Source of the DNA: Diphasiastrum complanatum
Lineage: Eukaryota > Streptophyta > Lycopodiopsida > Lycopodiales > Lycopodiaceae
DNA: 64,000 bases
Reading direction: 5' to 3'
Assembly: GCA_029204225.1 (NCBI GenBank)
Contig: CM055107.1
Span: 3,726,706 to 3,790,705, forward strand
The position numbers and the translations under genes were made by a program. Positions 1 through 37,746 of the stretch are shown piece after piece; positions within the stretch are counted from its first letter, which is position 1, and the number at the start of each line of letters is the position of its first letter. The notes below the pieces were generated by a model. It ran no database searches and was not told where the DNA came from. It saw nothing but the letters and a program-made list of their open reading frames with translations.

Positions 1-3000
1 ATAACACTTCAAATGTAAGTTTTAGGAGCAAGAGCCAAAAAATTGAGAGGAGCTTCTTTCGAGCTAAACAGTTTAACATTAGAACATTTTCAGTCAGAGA
101 TATAGAATAAACTTTCTGATTGGAATAAGCTTTCTGATTCCTATCCCGATTGCTTTAAATGGTGATGCTTAATCACATTACCTGAGATCAAAATATTCTC
201 CACCAAATCAATACCTCCATGGGTGTCAACAATAACAGATAGAAGAACTAAATAGATATGTACCTAATTACATCTATAGACTTTAGATAAACCAGGACTT
301 ACAAATGGGCTTAGATTTTACGAAACACATATAGTATGACTATATGTCAAAGGAAATTTGCATACATGTTAGGTTTTTCTAAATTGCACACAAACACAAA
401 CCAAGATCTCTACAACTATTGAAGACAAATAGCACTGACAGAAAGAGGAAGTTTAGAAAGTGGAGTGGAGGACCCACACACCAACAAGCCAAATCTACCT
501 CATGACTATTGCCTCTATTTATCGTTTGAGGCTTAAGCCAATCTACAATGATTGCATGTGGTATTTAGGATCCCAAGTGCCACATGGCATCTATCATTAA
601 TTACACATGACACTCTCAAGCTCCTCATAGAGGTCTATGTCTCAAGCTTCTGAAATTTCATATTAATTGAAGTATGAATTTTATTTTAGTGAATTTATAA
701 TTGTGGTTGGGGCCTTCACAAGACAGTTTACACACGACTTAATGATGACTTTTGCACAACAGATAGACTAACCTTAAAAAAATTAGTCGCTTTGTGAGTA
801 AAGCCATTGTCATCGTGCAGGAGTGAGACGTGCAGCTTAAGGCAGAGACCATAGTTCATGTCAACAAATGACAAAATTTGGCATATAAAACTTTAGTTAG
901 AACGTAGTAGAGAATAGTAAAATAAAATTGTGCATGTGCATGGTGTGATGTATCTCAATGTCTCATTGAGTCCTAAAACGACACTTGTTTTTCCTCTAAC
1001 TAAAGGCCAGGAATTAAACCAAGCAAAAAAAAAACCCTAAAAACATGTCATTGTTTCTTTCCGACCAAGCTGATTCTTTCCCATTTCAAACGCATTGCAA
1101 AAAGTCTTTTCGAACAGGTCCACAAAACATTGCTTGTGAGTGCTCATTAACACCTCATGATGAGTTGTCAATGTATTATAGGGCCCTGCAATTACTTAGC
1201 AAGCCACCTTGTGGCTACTAGTTTATGCTTTATGAAAAGTCTTCTCCATCACTAACAGCATTGTTAGAGATAAAACTAGATAACAATCACTCACCTTGGA
1301 GCTAGCTAATGGCTAGCTAGTTGATGCGCGATGGGAGAAAGAAGAGCAGTTATGAGGGGCAAAGGTCTATGAAAATGGTTGTCTTGTTTGTTAACTATCC
1401 AGGAGCCGAGCTACGGCCGCTAGATAAGATAAGAAACAAGTGGTTATGTTTGTTACTATTTACTCATCTGTTGCTACAATTCAGTAGCAATTAATGCACT
1501 ATTATTGCTAACACTCAGGCAAATCTTCATTGTTGTAACTTTGTTGAAAGAAAAGCATGAGAGTTCTTTTTTGGAATAACAATGTGTTATTGATGATTTG
1601 TTGGTAGTCACATACACATAACTATGACGAGACCAAGTATTTCATATGTTGTCCTCCAATTAGTAATGACTTGGTTACAACTGCCTTTCCTCTCCATAAG
1701 TTCAAGGGTTCAACTCTAAGTTGCCACACAAATGAGGACATGCAAGAGAAAAAATATTTCTTTTGTTGTAGGGCATTCATCAAAAAGTTATCAAAAGAAT
1801 CAGACAATACACTTAAATGAAATTAATTTTGATTTAAATATAAATAACAATTACAAAGTTATAATGTCTGTAGATAGATTGGGGCCACTCAGAAACATCA
1901 TCAAAGATTAACCACTGGGTACACAATCAATCTGGGATCAGGTGCAATGTCGCGGTGCACAACAAGCAGCCAACAAGCAGCCAACACCTCAAAGATGTAG
2001 CGCAATCACCCTCAAAGGGAGCTAAGAACCACGACTTAGTCTCCCAACTTTGACACTTGCCCTGCCAACTAACCCGACATACAAGCAGCCAACATTTCAG
2101 CATACATCAAATCTCAAGACAGCCATCCCAAGAGACTTAACCAACACGGAGCTCCATCAAGAGTGCAAGGACCTAGCACGACAGTAGACTAGACAACAAG
2201 CAAGCCATCCAACTCAGCCAACAAGTTAGAGTTTGTTCCAAGAGCTCAACACAGTCTATGTTCATGCAAGGTACACTCAAAAACCATAAGCCACAACAGA
2301 TAAAGACAACTAGTTTCTGAACCGAATGGCCACAATAGCAAATCACTGGTGTTCCGGACCAAATAGTCCGGCAACATTCCGCTAGTGTCCCAAGACCTAA
2401 TCCTCAGCTCAATACCAAGATAAAATATTTGAAGTGGCCTCACAACTGGCACTTGTATCGAACATTGAAACCCAAAAGGTAATTAGAGTCACCTTGAGGA
2501 AAGTCCCACTTTATTGACAAACTTGAGATGGTAAACTCCACGTGTATGACTGACCTAGGTCTCCGAGGCCACTAGCATACCAAGTCTAGTGCCAAGACAA
2601 CTTTCCAACAAGGGGAGCTAAGACATGGTTGGAGCTCGTGCTAAGTCACAACCGCATCCCCCTATAGTTTTGGTGTGATTAAGCACGTCATTCACAAGTG
2701 CATAGACCATAATGGTAACGTGTGTTCATCTCTCTCTAGGAAATTCTCTCTAGGAAGTGATTTTCTTTCTCTAGATTTTATCGATCCCCAGGCTTCCTTT
2801 AACCATGCCTAGATGGTGCAGGGTGATGGCACGCTAAACAAAGCTTGCTAGAGCATATCAAAGTTGGTAGGCCATAGGAACTTGGGGCCAATCAATTAAA
2901 GGTTTTTGGTAACAATGGCATCAGGAGCGATGCCAATGGTGTTGAGAGCAACATTGCATTGTTGGCACGAGGAACAATGTTGGCATCGAGAGTGATGTTG

Positions 3001-4948
3001 TCACTGGTGCCAACTTTACAACAATGACTTTATAGTCTACAGGGTGTTGTATAGAGCGACTACATAAGTAACGTAAGAAGCTATTTGGCAAAAAAAATTC
3101 TCGCAAGACACGACCAAGACAAGTGGCACGTATAGTCCTTCATAGTAATAATAAATTCTTTAAGAATCCATTCCATCATGCAAGGACAAAGCATATCGAG
3201 GTCAAGAACTCTTCATTATGAGAAGATACAAAATGGCAACATCAAATCTTTCAATACTAACAATAACCAAGCGTCAAATTTCTTCGCATAAGCACTAGGG
3301 AAAGTAGAGTTTGAAAGTCTCTTCAATGCTATACTATATCTACTTTGCATTACACTTCAAATGCAATTATTTATGGCTGATCAAAGTATATATCAATGTA
3401 CCCTCATCTAGTAATGATAAGCTTGTAAAGGACATGACTACCATCACCATAAGACCCTAGCAAACTTTATCAACAAGCCAAGGAGCTTATCAAGGTATTC
3501 TACTTTCGTATTGCTTCTTCAATGACGTTCTCTCTATCCATTGTGTGATTGATCCTAGTTTCAGTGGGTTTTGTTGTTATGTGAGTTGTGAATTGTTGAG
3601 TTATGAGTTGTGAGTGCTAAAGCAGTCTCTCTATAGATTTTGTATAATATAGAGGATGCTTATTAAGGTGACATTAGCGTACACGGATTAGGGGTTATTA
3701 CGGTATATAGAGGTCTATACAAACCCTTAGAAATATATTGAAGTCCATTTGAAGAACATATAGTTAAAATGTTCTAAACCGGGGCTACAATGCCATAATA
3801 ACCACAATATCTGCAAAACCTAAATATATAAACATATCCAGCCTGCATAGAGATGCAATAAGAGTTGGATTTTTTAGGATGGCGAAGCAATTGCAGCTTG
3901 CACTCTTAGAATTATTTATGCTCGTGATATTTTCTAAGCCAATTTTCACTCTGAAAAAAATTGTGAAGTCCCCAATTTATCCCCGACAAAAAATCACCAA
4001 AAATATTTTGTTTTAATCAGATTGTTATGAAATGCCATTACGCTCTATTACAAGCAAAACTGGATGCATGTCAAAATGGAACACACTTAGGAACTATGCT
4101 CCATGGTCAAATTTTGGTTCAGATATCCTTAGAGTTGTCTTGTTATAATCTTGGCATAAAACACAATATGGTGCTGAATTCATGAGGCTTATTTTCTTCT
4201 CAATTTTTTTGACATGCAATTATAAGTAGTTGATTCCTATCAATGTGTTTTGCAAGTTTTTGAAACATGTCAAAATGTTTCACAAAATTTCAAACAAACA
4301 ACAATGAGAATTTTTTTTTGAATTCAACTAATTCACATTTTTCCGAAAGTGCTTGCCAAAAATTTGAGACTTACTTTTGATGCTACACAGACAGATTATT
4401 AGAAATATTATTTTAAACCTCCTCGGGGAGCTGCAGCCTACGATCGGCAGCAGAACCATATGCTGACCCATGGTAGTGCAAGAACAGTTGCCAGTCGAAT
4501 CAATTATTCAAATCCTGATTCAAACTGATTTATTTGAATCGAAATTTAAATCGATTACCATTGTTTTAAAATATATGTTTCACAAGTTTAAATCATTAAC
4601 ATGCAAAATCAGTAAAAAAATTCAAGATTTGCAATTTTTTGCACAAGGCTCATAATTTCAGGAAAGAAAAGGGGGGGGGGGGGGGGGGAGATGAAGCTTT
4701 TCTATTTCAATTGTGAATCGATTTTGCAGATTAATTAGGAAAGGTTCACATTGTGATTCACTGTTACTATGCTGCTATGATCTGTAGCCTACGCGCCCAC
4801 ACCACCCCACCCCCCCGTCCCCCACCCCAACTCATACTGACCGTAGTTTGAATAAAGGGGAAGAATTTTCATGTTTTTCCTTTATCTGATCTGTGTTGTT
4901 GATTTCTCTTCCTGCTAGTCATTGATTTATCGATTGAGAGATTTGTAG
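1..4948. other. Non-coding stretch inside GCN5 intron 9
   Basis: I see no convincing gene here. Short open frames on both strands are under 70 codons, overlap each other and resemble nothing I recognise. The stretch is AT-rich and, from its position, forms part of the intron after GCN5 exon 9. I looked specifically on the minus strand for the next GCN5 exon, which should encode a GWTPDQW-like motif, and did not find it. The only clear structure is a G homopolymer near the right end. Confidence 0.6.
4671..4688. repeat. Poly-G homopolymer (18 bp)
   Basis: Eighteen consecutive G residues, followed by AGATGAAG. A simple repeat whose exact length is vulnerable to sequencing or assembly error. Confidence 0.9.
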
Positions 4949-5990
4949 GTGACACTGTTCTTATGCAAGGGATTCTCTCTTGGTCTTTATATGAATCATG
5001 CCATGGTGGATGGCTTGGCAGCTCTCAAGTTTCTAAACAATTGGTGCTCCATTGCTACTCCTTCCTCCAAACAGAAACCCAGTTCGGGCTCGCTCACGTC
5101 CATTTCCAGTGTTCAATTGCCTCAAGTTTGTAAAGCTCGACAATATTCCTGCTGACAACTACACCACAGATGCCATTACTGCTCAGTTCACAACCACATT
5201 TGTTCTGAGAAAACATGTGTTCCACGCATAGTTCCACAGAATGGAATGAAACCATTCTTAGGAACGGTTCCGTATCGTTCCTAAGGAACCTAAGGAACGG
5301 TTCCTGAACCGTTCCTTTAACTTTTTTTTCTGTTTGCCAGATGCGCATGCTAGAACAGGTTGCCAGAACGATTTCAGATCAATGGTTCTGGCAACAACGA
5401 TTTTGTATGCCAGATCGATCAACGAGGTTGCCAGAACGATGGATCAACGAATTTCAGATGCAACAAAACACACGGAAATTGTCAAAACGATGGATCAACG
5501 GATTTCAGATGCAACGGAACACACGGAAATTGTCTTCACAGCAATGGAACAACAGAACAAAGTCAGGATAGGAACAGGTATCAATGGTTCCAGGTACTTC
5601 CCTTAACAGCGAAGGAGTTGGAGTCTCTGAAGAAGCACACAATTGGCGATCCTTGCATTTTCAAATACTTCACCTTAAAAGCCATCGTGCTCCCATATGT
5701 CAGGCAGGTGTAAGTCCATAAAAACAGCCCCCAATCAGCCATGTGAGTTCTCTTTAGTGGATTTACGGAAAAATTCATCCACACTAAATTATCATGTGAA
5801 TGCTCGTTTGCATTCAGATATTGTCATAGTATTTGTCAAAAATACTTATAGTACTAAATTTCCATTTGCACATGCAAGAAGTTACCTAGCTTTTAATGCA
5901 AGCCAAAAACATCCTAGACAAGTAATAATTGGTTATTTGAGATTTTCAAATGGTTCTGAAGTATTCTCAACCCTCTTGACTGTGAAGTGA
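4949..5990 (+). pseudogene. BAHD-family acyltransferase, broken fragment
   Basis: Seen: after a probable acceptor (TTTGTAG at about 4948) the frame opens with VTLFLCKGFSLGLYMNHAMV followed by DG, which carries the HxxxD catalytic motif (H-A-M-V-D) of BAHD acyl-CoA-dependent acyltransferases. The start matches the usual exon-2 position of that family, just before the V-T-x-F-x-C-G-G strand. Continuity is lost near 5100, where the family-like text moves to another frame and stops at about 5227. A repeat-like block follows. Similarity resumes at about 5595-5712 with a segment like the family's 'LTxxELxxLK' helix, and a weak VDLRK-like patch lies near 5760. No DFGWG motif is visible. Known: BAHD enzymes transfer acyl groups from CoA thioesters to alcohols or amines in secondary metabolism. 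Inference: a decayed, interrupted copy lying antisense inside GCN5 intron 9, not a working enzyme. Confidence 0.7.
5238..5575. repeat. Palindrome-rich block with 51-bp tandem repeat interrupting the BAHD remnant
   Basis: The left part (about 5250-5330) is dense in GGAACGGTTCC-like palindromes. The right part contains a 51-bp unit repeated at least twice (AACGATGGATCAACG recurs at 5435 and 5486). Because 51 is divisible by three, all frames stay open and encode a 17-residue repeat. It separates two BAHD-like coding segments, which suggests an inserted or expanded repeat. Confidence 0.6.
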
Positions 5991-6356
5991 AATAAAGTAT
6001 CCATATGAACAGACAAGGCACCAATTCTTTAAAAAAATCACATTGTAAATGAGTGTCTGAATTTGTTTAAAACATTAAGTAGTCAGTTTTAAATTTTAAA
6101 CAAAGGGCCACTCAAATGAGCTTCTTTTCTACAACTTTACTCCTAGAACCTTAATATATCAAAAGTTCATAAATTGTCAATGAGACAATGAATAGCTCAA
6201 CAAAGTGTCAATAGCAAACATCTTAAAGCTATCACTCAGCTCAAGGTACTTTATATTGACCTATCCAAATTGAAATTGAACAGTATTTACATCAAAATGA
6301 ATTTGATTGTTTAAATACTTCACAGAAAGAATAATCAAAAATAGCATCAGGCTTAC
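5991..6356. other. Intronic, nothing recognised
   Basis: AT-rich sequence directly downstream (minus strand) of GCN5 exon 9, forming the start of intron 9. No ORF, repeat or structured element was recognised. Confidence 0.6.
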
Positions 6357-32205
<25,849 letters not shown>

Positions 32206-32470
32206 AGCTCATCTCCCACGCTCTCTCCCTCTCTCGACTACACCCCTACTCCCAAAACCCTAACAGCAAAAACCCACAAAAACATTATATCTCTCTCTCT
32301 AACCTCTATTTCTCTCTTAAACTCAAATTAGCAAAAACCCACAACATCTCTCTCTCTCTAACCTATGTTCTTCTCTCTCTCAACTCAATATCAAATTTTA
32401 TACCAGCACCTCCTCATCCCTGCGCGAGAGCTCCTCCCTCTCTCTGCCCAAGCTTGTCTTCCTCCTTTTG
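32206..32470 (-). promoter_or_regulatory. GCN5 5' leader and proximal promoter region
   Basis: About 265 bp upstream of the GCN5 ATG. On the plus strand it is CT-rich (GA-rich in the gene's sense) and includes a telo-box-like AAAACCCTAAC at about 32256-32266. I see no clear TATA box. The LINE fragment begins just beyond it. Confidence 0.5.
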
Positions 32471-32480
32471 AGCAACTCCT

Positions 32481-33500
32481 CACTTTCAACTGAGATCACC
32501 TACAAGAGAGGTCCTCTTGGAGCGCGTGCACAAGCAAACCCTTTCCAACATGCTCTCTGAGGCTCCTTCGGCGTTGCATCGAGCTTGGCTTTTTTCTTGT
32601 GCGGGTCCTGGTGCGGGGGCTTGGTCGTCACCTCGGCCTGTTATTCCTTCCTTTCGGTTGTCTTCGGCCATCTTCAGCACTGCTCTTCGTCTTCGCTTGG
32701 AGCTATCTCATCCTTCGGTCTTGGGTCTCTCCAGGTGTGTTTGTGGTCACCCTATTGATGCTCTTGCTATCCACCTCCTCTGCTGTCCTTCTAGGAGTGA
32801 GCGCACAGCTACGCATGATGTTGTCAGAGATTATAGCTAGAGATGGAGGATTCCATGTCCTCAGAGAGCAGTCTCATGTCCTTCCTTCTTCCGCGTCCCA
32901 CTCTTCCCGCAAGTGTGTTGACATTGTCCTCTCTTAGAATGGGCTTCGTACTTTGGCAGATGATGTTGTTGTTGATCCCACGCGTGGTGACCTATTGTCT
33001 CGCTTTGCCTTCACACCAGGAGAAGCGGCAGGCGTGGCAGCACAAGAGAAGGAAAAAAACTACTCCGACAGGCACCCCACTGATTCTTTCCTTCCCCTGG
33101 CAATTGAGACTTATGGCACCTTGCATCGACGCTTTGAGGATTTTCTTCGCATGTGTTCTCATCAGACAGCAGAGCGTCAAGGTATTCCTGGTTCTATTCT
33201 CGTGGCTTCTTTCAAACAACGTATTTCCATTGCCCTGCAACGTGCTCAGGCCCTATCAATTCTGCAACGGGCGACGGTGGCTAAGTCTGCTACATCTCAT
33301 CTCCCTTCATTAGCTAACTCACCAGCTCTTCACTTTTCTGATCTGCTGCAGTCAGTTGACAAACTCCCACTAACATCATCATAGTTTATGCACTTTTATT
33401 TTTAATGTCAGGATCTGGATTAATCTTAACTTTACTGCAACTTGCAAGCTTCGCTCTTGTTTGAGCTTACTTTTGTTTAAACTTCCCCTTCGGGGTGTAT
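32481..33500 (+). mobile_element. LINE (non-LTR retrotransposon) 3' fragment
   Basis: Plus strand. 32517-32840 has AWLFSCAGPGAGAW, then VCGHPIDALAIHLLCCPSRS with C-x-C-G...D...H-x-x-x-C spacing, then ATHDVVRDYS. The same protein continues in another frame through IIARDGGFHVL and RKCVDIVLS, a TAG at 32935-32937, and NGLRTLADDVVVDPTRG to ETYGTLHRRFEDFLRM, stopping at 33384. This is the conserved region downstream of the reverse transcriptase in plant LINE ORF2. The 3' UTR ends in CCCTTCGGGGTGTATATATC. The 5' part, including endonuclease and RT, is absent, as in typical 5'-truncated LINE copies. One frameshift and one stop make it dead. It is head-to-head with GCN5, about 280 bp from its ATG. 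Confidence 0.78.
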
Positions 33501-34136
33501 ATATCTTTTTCATCAATGTACCTACTACTTTTTCCTAAGAATAAATGCACCAGGGTGTTCATTGTCTCTCTCTCTCAGAAACTTCTAACATGTGTTTTCC
33601 CTCTAGAAGTTTTTAAAAGCATGTGTGAGATTTTCAAACCCAATTCAACTGCTTTTCAACTGCCCTTCAAATACATTTTAGGGCAAATGTAGATCAATGA
33701 GAAACTCCAAAACGCGTTTTGTGGATCATTGCCACATTGTCTCTCAACTCACATTATATCTATTTTTCATCTCAAAACCCTAACCCAAAAACCTAAAAAA
33801 TGCACATGCTCTCTAGCTCCCGCTCTCTTTCTCACTATATATATCTCTATAGACCTCTCTTGAGCCCCTCTCTTTTTCACTCTCTTTTTTCGAAACATTC
33901 CAAAAAAAGCGTCGTCGTCACTTTCCATCATTGAAGCTTTAGGGCACACATGGATGGCCCAATTGAAATGCAAAAATCTCGTTTTCTCTAACACAACGGA
34001 CATTTTTGGCTATTTTATAATCCCAAACCTTAAACATAAAATCTAAACCCTAACTCTCAAAAAATAGATTGGGTCTGGTCTCTTTCCCTCTCTCCGTGAC
34101 CTCAATATTCCTCTTCCTCTTCACGACCTTTTATGT

Positions 34137-34204
<68 letters not shown>

Positions 34205-35600
34205 GCGCTCTTCTCAAATATTCATGAAACTTTCCAGAATGTAGACCACTATCAAGTTTTCACCTTAGAAAACCGCCAACTATAGCTCAGTAAAAATTTG
34301 GTCGGGGATTTAGAACAAGAAGAAGAGACTGTTCTCACAATATCCTTGAATGGAGAGGTTTGAGAAAATCCCTGGCTTTTTGAGGATTACCAAGAGATCT
34401 CCTCCTCTTTGATACTCCCCCACTTTGCACCCGCAACATCAATCGGGTCGATTGAGGTTCCTTTCACTTTTCTTTTCATTGGCCTTTTTCGGGGGACATG
34501 GACGGAAACACTCAACAAACTTGTCATATGTGTTCCATAGCTTGAACACAATTGTGAAACATTTGAGCATAATGGTGACCCGCTTGGCATGAACAGCTGC
34601 AACAACACAATCTGAAAAGAATTTTACTTGAAAATCCTCATAGGCTATGTGCAAAGCTTCAATTGTAGTGATTGTCCATCTCACCTCTCGAGAGACTCCT
34701 TGTGACCTATCTGATTGATCGCTGGATGTGAGCTTTAGGAATAAGAAGATTGTTGGTCATCTGCAACCTCTACCATGGCGGGCCAATTGGTCTATTCCTT
34801 GGCCTTGGGAGCGGTGGAGGTGGGCGTTGCGGTGGTGAATTTCCCTGGCAGCCTACATGAATTCAGACACCGTCGGGATGAATTTGGGCAACTTGCTTTG
34901 TTCGGGCCATGCACGGTCCCGATATCGAATCGGCGCGCGTGTGTACAATGTAGCATTGAAGGTAAAGAGGAGGTGCACGCTGATCCGATATTGCGCTCTA
35001 TTGAAAAATCCTAAACCGATAGCGGACCAACGCGCGGGTAGACTTATCCAAAATGTTGTAAATTGGTCATGCGCGCTGAATTGATATCCGAGTTTGAATT
35101 TTGAGTGTGGATTTGAATATAAAGTTTCTTTTATGGTTATGCAAGCACTTATATAGAGGGTCCTTGGAAATGATTGGACTTGTGAGATTCCGTGAACCAA
35201 TTATTTTTCCAAGTACGAAATTTGGTGATCATTAAGTTTGGAATCTTGAAAATCAAACCTTTAATAGATGAGATTTGGACCTTAATGATGATTCCAAAAG
35301 CCTATGCCCTTTCTAATGGAACATTAATAATTTTTTCACGTAGGGACTTTGTTGTCACAGTATTATTGGTGGACGTTTACGGCCCCAGAATTTCATTCAT
35401 AACTATGATTAACAAGAAAAGGCCATAAATATTCTTAAGAATCGCTTATCACCTAGGTTTCGTGATCTTTTTTTCATAACGCCTTCATACTTTAGACGAA
35501 AATTTCTCTCTATGTATTGAATCGAAGCGTGCCTTGATCTTTTAACCATTCATTTCTTATGCTTGCGCGTTGAACCGATATCAGCTTGAATATTTGTATA
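33501..35600. other. Intergenic, no gene recognised
   Basis: Contains a (CT)n tract and small open frames on both strands that I cannot identify (for example 34439-34684 minus and 34775-35014 plus). No transposon motifs. Confidence 0.5.
34139..34202. repeat. (CT)n microsatellite, about 64 bp
   Basis: Uninterrupted CT dinucleotides. Confidence 0.95.
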
Positions 35601-35899
35601 TTCCCTTAATTGAAGCATCTGCATCTGTTCCAATCGGAGTCAATTAACCGAGTACTGATACAGGTGTTGAAGCTGAAGCATCCATGGCTTCAGAGTTTGA
35701 ACAAACTATCTCTCGTTCTATAATCCTATCTGATTCTCTTCCAACTTCAACTCCTTTAATACAAAAACTATAATTGATGTTCTTGTATACTTTATAAATT
35801 ATGATAGTTATATTTTTTTTAATGATATAGAAGATGTTTTTAATATGAGAGAGGATGAAGTCTTCTCTATTTTTGCAAAATAGTTCTCAATTTTTTTTG

Positions 35900-36720
35900 A
35901 CATTATTGATTATAGTTATAATGATCTCGAAAGTAAGATAGACTTTGATAAAGATGGCAATTGGAAATCTGGCAAGGAGGCATTGAAGGCCATAATTGAA
36001 AAATCGAAAGCCTATGAGAAAACTTTGCCGAACGAGGAAGAATTTTTGGAATTCCAAAAAAAGTATCCTCCAAGGACTCAGTATGTCCCCTCAAGCAATG
36101 CAGAAGCTATTGGAGAAATGACATTAGTAGAAAAAGTGTTGTTGAATTCGATGATTAAAATCTGGTAAGTTGATATTATATTGGTTTTGATGTACTACTA
36201 TTTTCTTTCAATCAAAGGCTTAAGTTTGAGATTGTATTGTTTTCTTTCATTCTAAATATACTACTTTTACTTGTTTATAGGATGCTATTGAACTAGATTC
36301 CTTTGGTATGAGACATGGAGGCCTTCGAGATGTATCAGCTAGGAGAAAGGATGCATCTCTTTTTCATTATTTGAAAAACTTTGAAAATAATGAGATTTGT
36401 ATATGTTATGGATCCTTTAATCCATATGCTGCCACTATCATTATGGCTATTAAGGCTAATATTATCTATTAGTTTAGGAGGCCATACTTACTCCAGAGCA
36501 ACATACAAAATAGTTTTTGTTAATAGGGATCTGGCCATTAAAATATTGGGTTATATCCCCAAAGATACTACAAAAACATCATCTACAATGGCCCTTTATT
36601 CGGGTTACATAGATATGAGCAAAGAAAAAAATTAGAATTTTTGGATCCATATGAAAAGAGATTATTCCTTCATGACAATACCATCCGCCTGAATCTTGGA
36701 GAGGATGATGATGAAAATTA
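35900..36720 (+). pseudogene. Unidentified spliced or broken coding sequence
   Basis: Not recognised. Plus-strand text reads like a real, AT-rich coding sequence: IDFDKDGNWKSGKEALKAII, then PNEEEFLEFQKKYPPRTQYV, to SMIKIW at about 36166, where GTAAGTTG looks like a splice donor. After TTTATAG (about 36280) a segment resumes with DAIELDSFGMRHGGLRDVSA, RRKDASLFHYLKN. Then frames change: SLGGHTYSRATYKIVFVNRD and DPYEKRLFLHDNTIRLNLGE to a stop at 36720. Stops and frame changes suggest decay. It may derive from a transposable element or virus-like integration; I cannot assign a family. Confidence 0.4.
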
Positions 36721-37746
36721 AACAACGTTCAGTAATAGATTATTGTTATATTGCACGGATCTCCCTTTTGTAATGAATTTGAATGCCTTATGAAAGATCA
36801 TAAAATTAGGCGACGTTTTAGCTTGACATCTAAATTGTGCTCTTATGTAAAACCACTGAAAAAGTTGAACTAAATATTTATTTTTTGAATTATGTCCACC
36901 ATGATTTGTAGCTCGATGAAACGCTCCTCTGGCTTGCAAATCGATTTTTCCATTCCTTGAGATGACCAGATACTTAAGCTCTCGTACTCCCTTGCAAAAT
37001 ATGTGGCATGGTGTGGAAAGATGTGCTGCAAATATTTATTGATTTCAATTAGTATTGCACAATATTTAAAGAAAAATGATTGAGAACACAATCATCAAAC
37101 AATCATAGAACATTACCATGTAATGTGTAACGTGATCTTTTCCCCAACAATCTCGTACAGATTTGACAAATGTGGTGCAATGCTTTTGCATATAGCTGAT
37201 ATCTTTTGATGATAAGTTTTCCTTAATAATAACACTTATGAGTGTGCAAAATTCTTTTACACTTGTGTCTTTTGCATCAGTGTACTTCCTGTGTGGCTAA
37301 AACAATTTCTTTCCAAATTTCATACATGACACTATAATCTTTGCAAGTGTGATTGGATAAAAAATTTCTTGCTTTAGAACCACCATTAGGAACATTTCCT
37401 GATTTTCATGATAATTTCTCACTTTTCTCAATTGTGACATTTCCTTTATGTAGTCCTGCTTTTGAAAGAATTTCTTCCAACCTCGTGATAGCTGATTTGG
37501 CCAAAGACTCTGGTTTTGTATTCCAAGCATATAAAATATGAAGATAAATAAGCTTTTCAATAATACGTACCTCAGCATGCAATGTACATATGTGTACGTA
37601 ATTTAATTGTATCGGCAAAACACATTTTAGATTTGGATCTTCTAGTTCATGTGAAAAATACAGATCCAAAATTATACGTGGATCTATAAGATCTTGACCA
37701 AATTTGGATGCACGTCTAGTTTTATCTACAAGATAGAAATCATCAA
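36721..37746 (-). pseudogene. Unidentified broken coding sequence, minus strand
   Basis: Not recognised. Minus-strand pieces look coding: DDFYLVDKTRRASKFGQDLI and LDLYFSHELEDPNLKCVLPI near 37600-37740 with a GTACGT donor-like site, ESLAKSAITRLEEILSKAGL at about 37450, and downstream YLQHIFPHHATYFAREYESL, SSQGMEKS and, in another frame, FHRATNHGGHN at 36870-37050. Convergent with the unidentified plus-strand piece; both may belong to one decayed element. Confidence 0.35.

Noticed and set aside
1-6350. Search for GCN5 bromodomain exons
   Set aside because: No minus-strand match to the GWTPDQW linker or the bromodomain motifs was seen; they should lie beyond the left edge.
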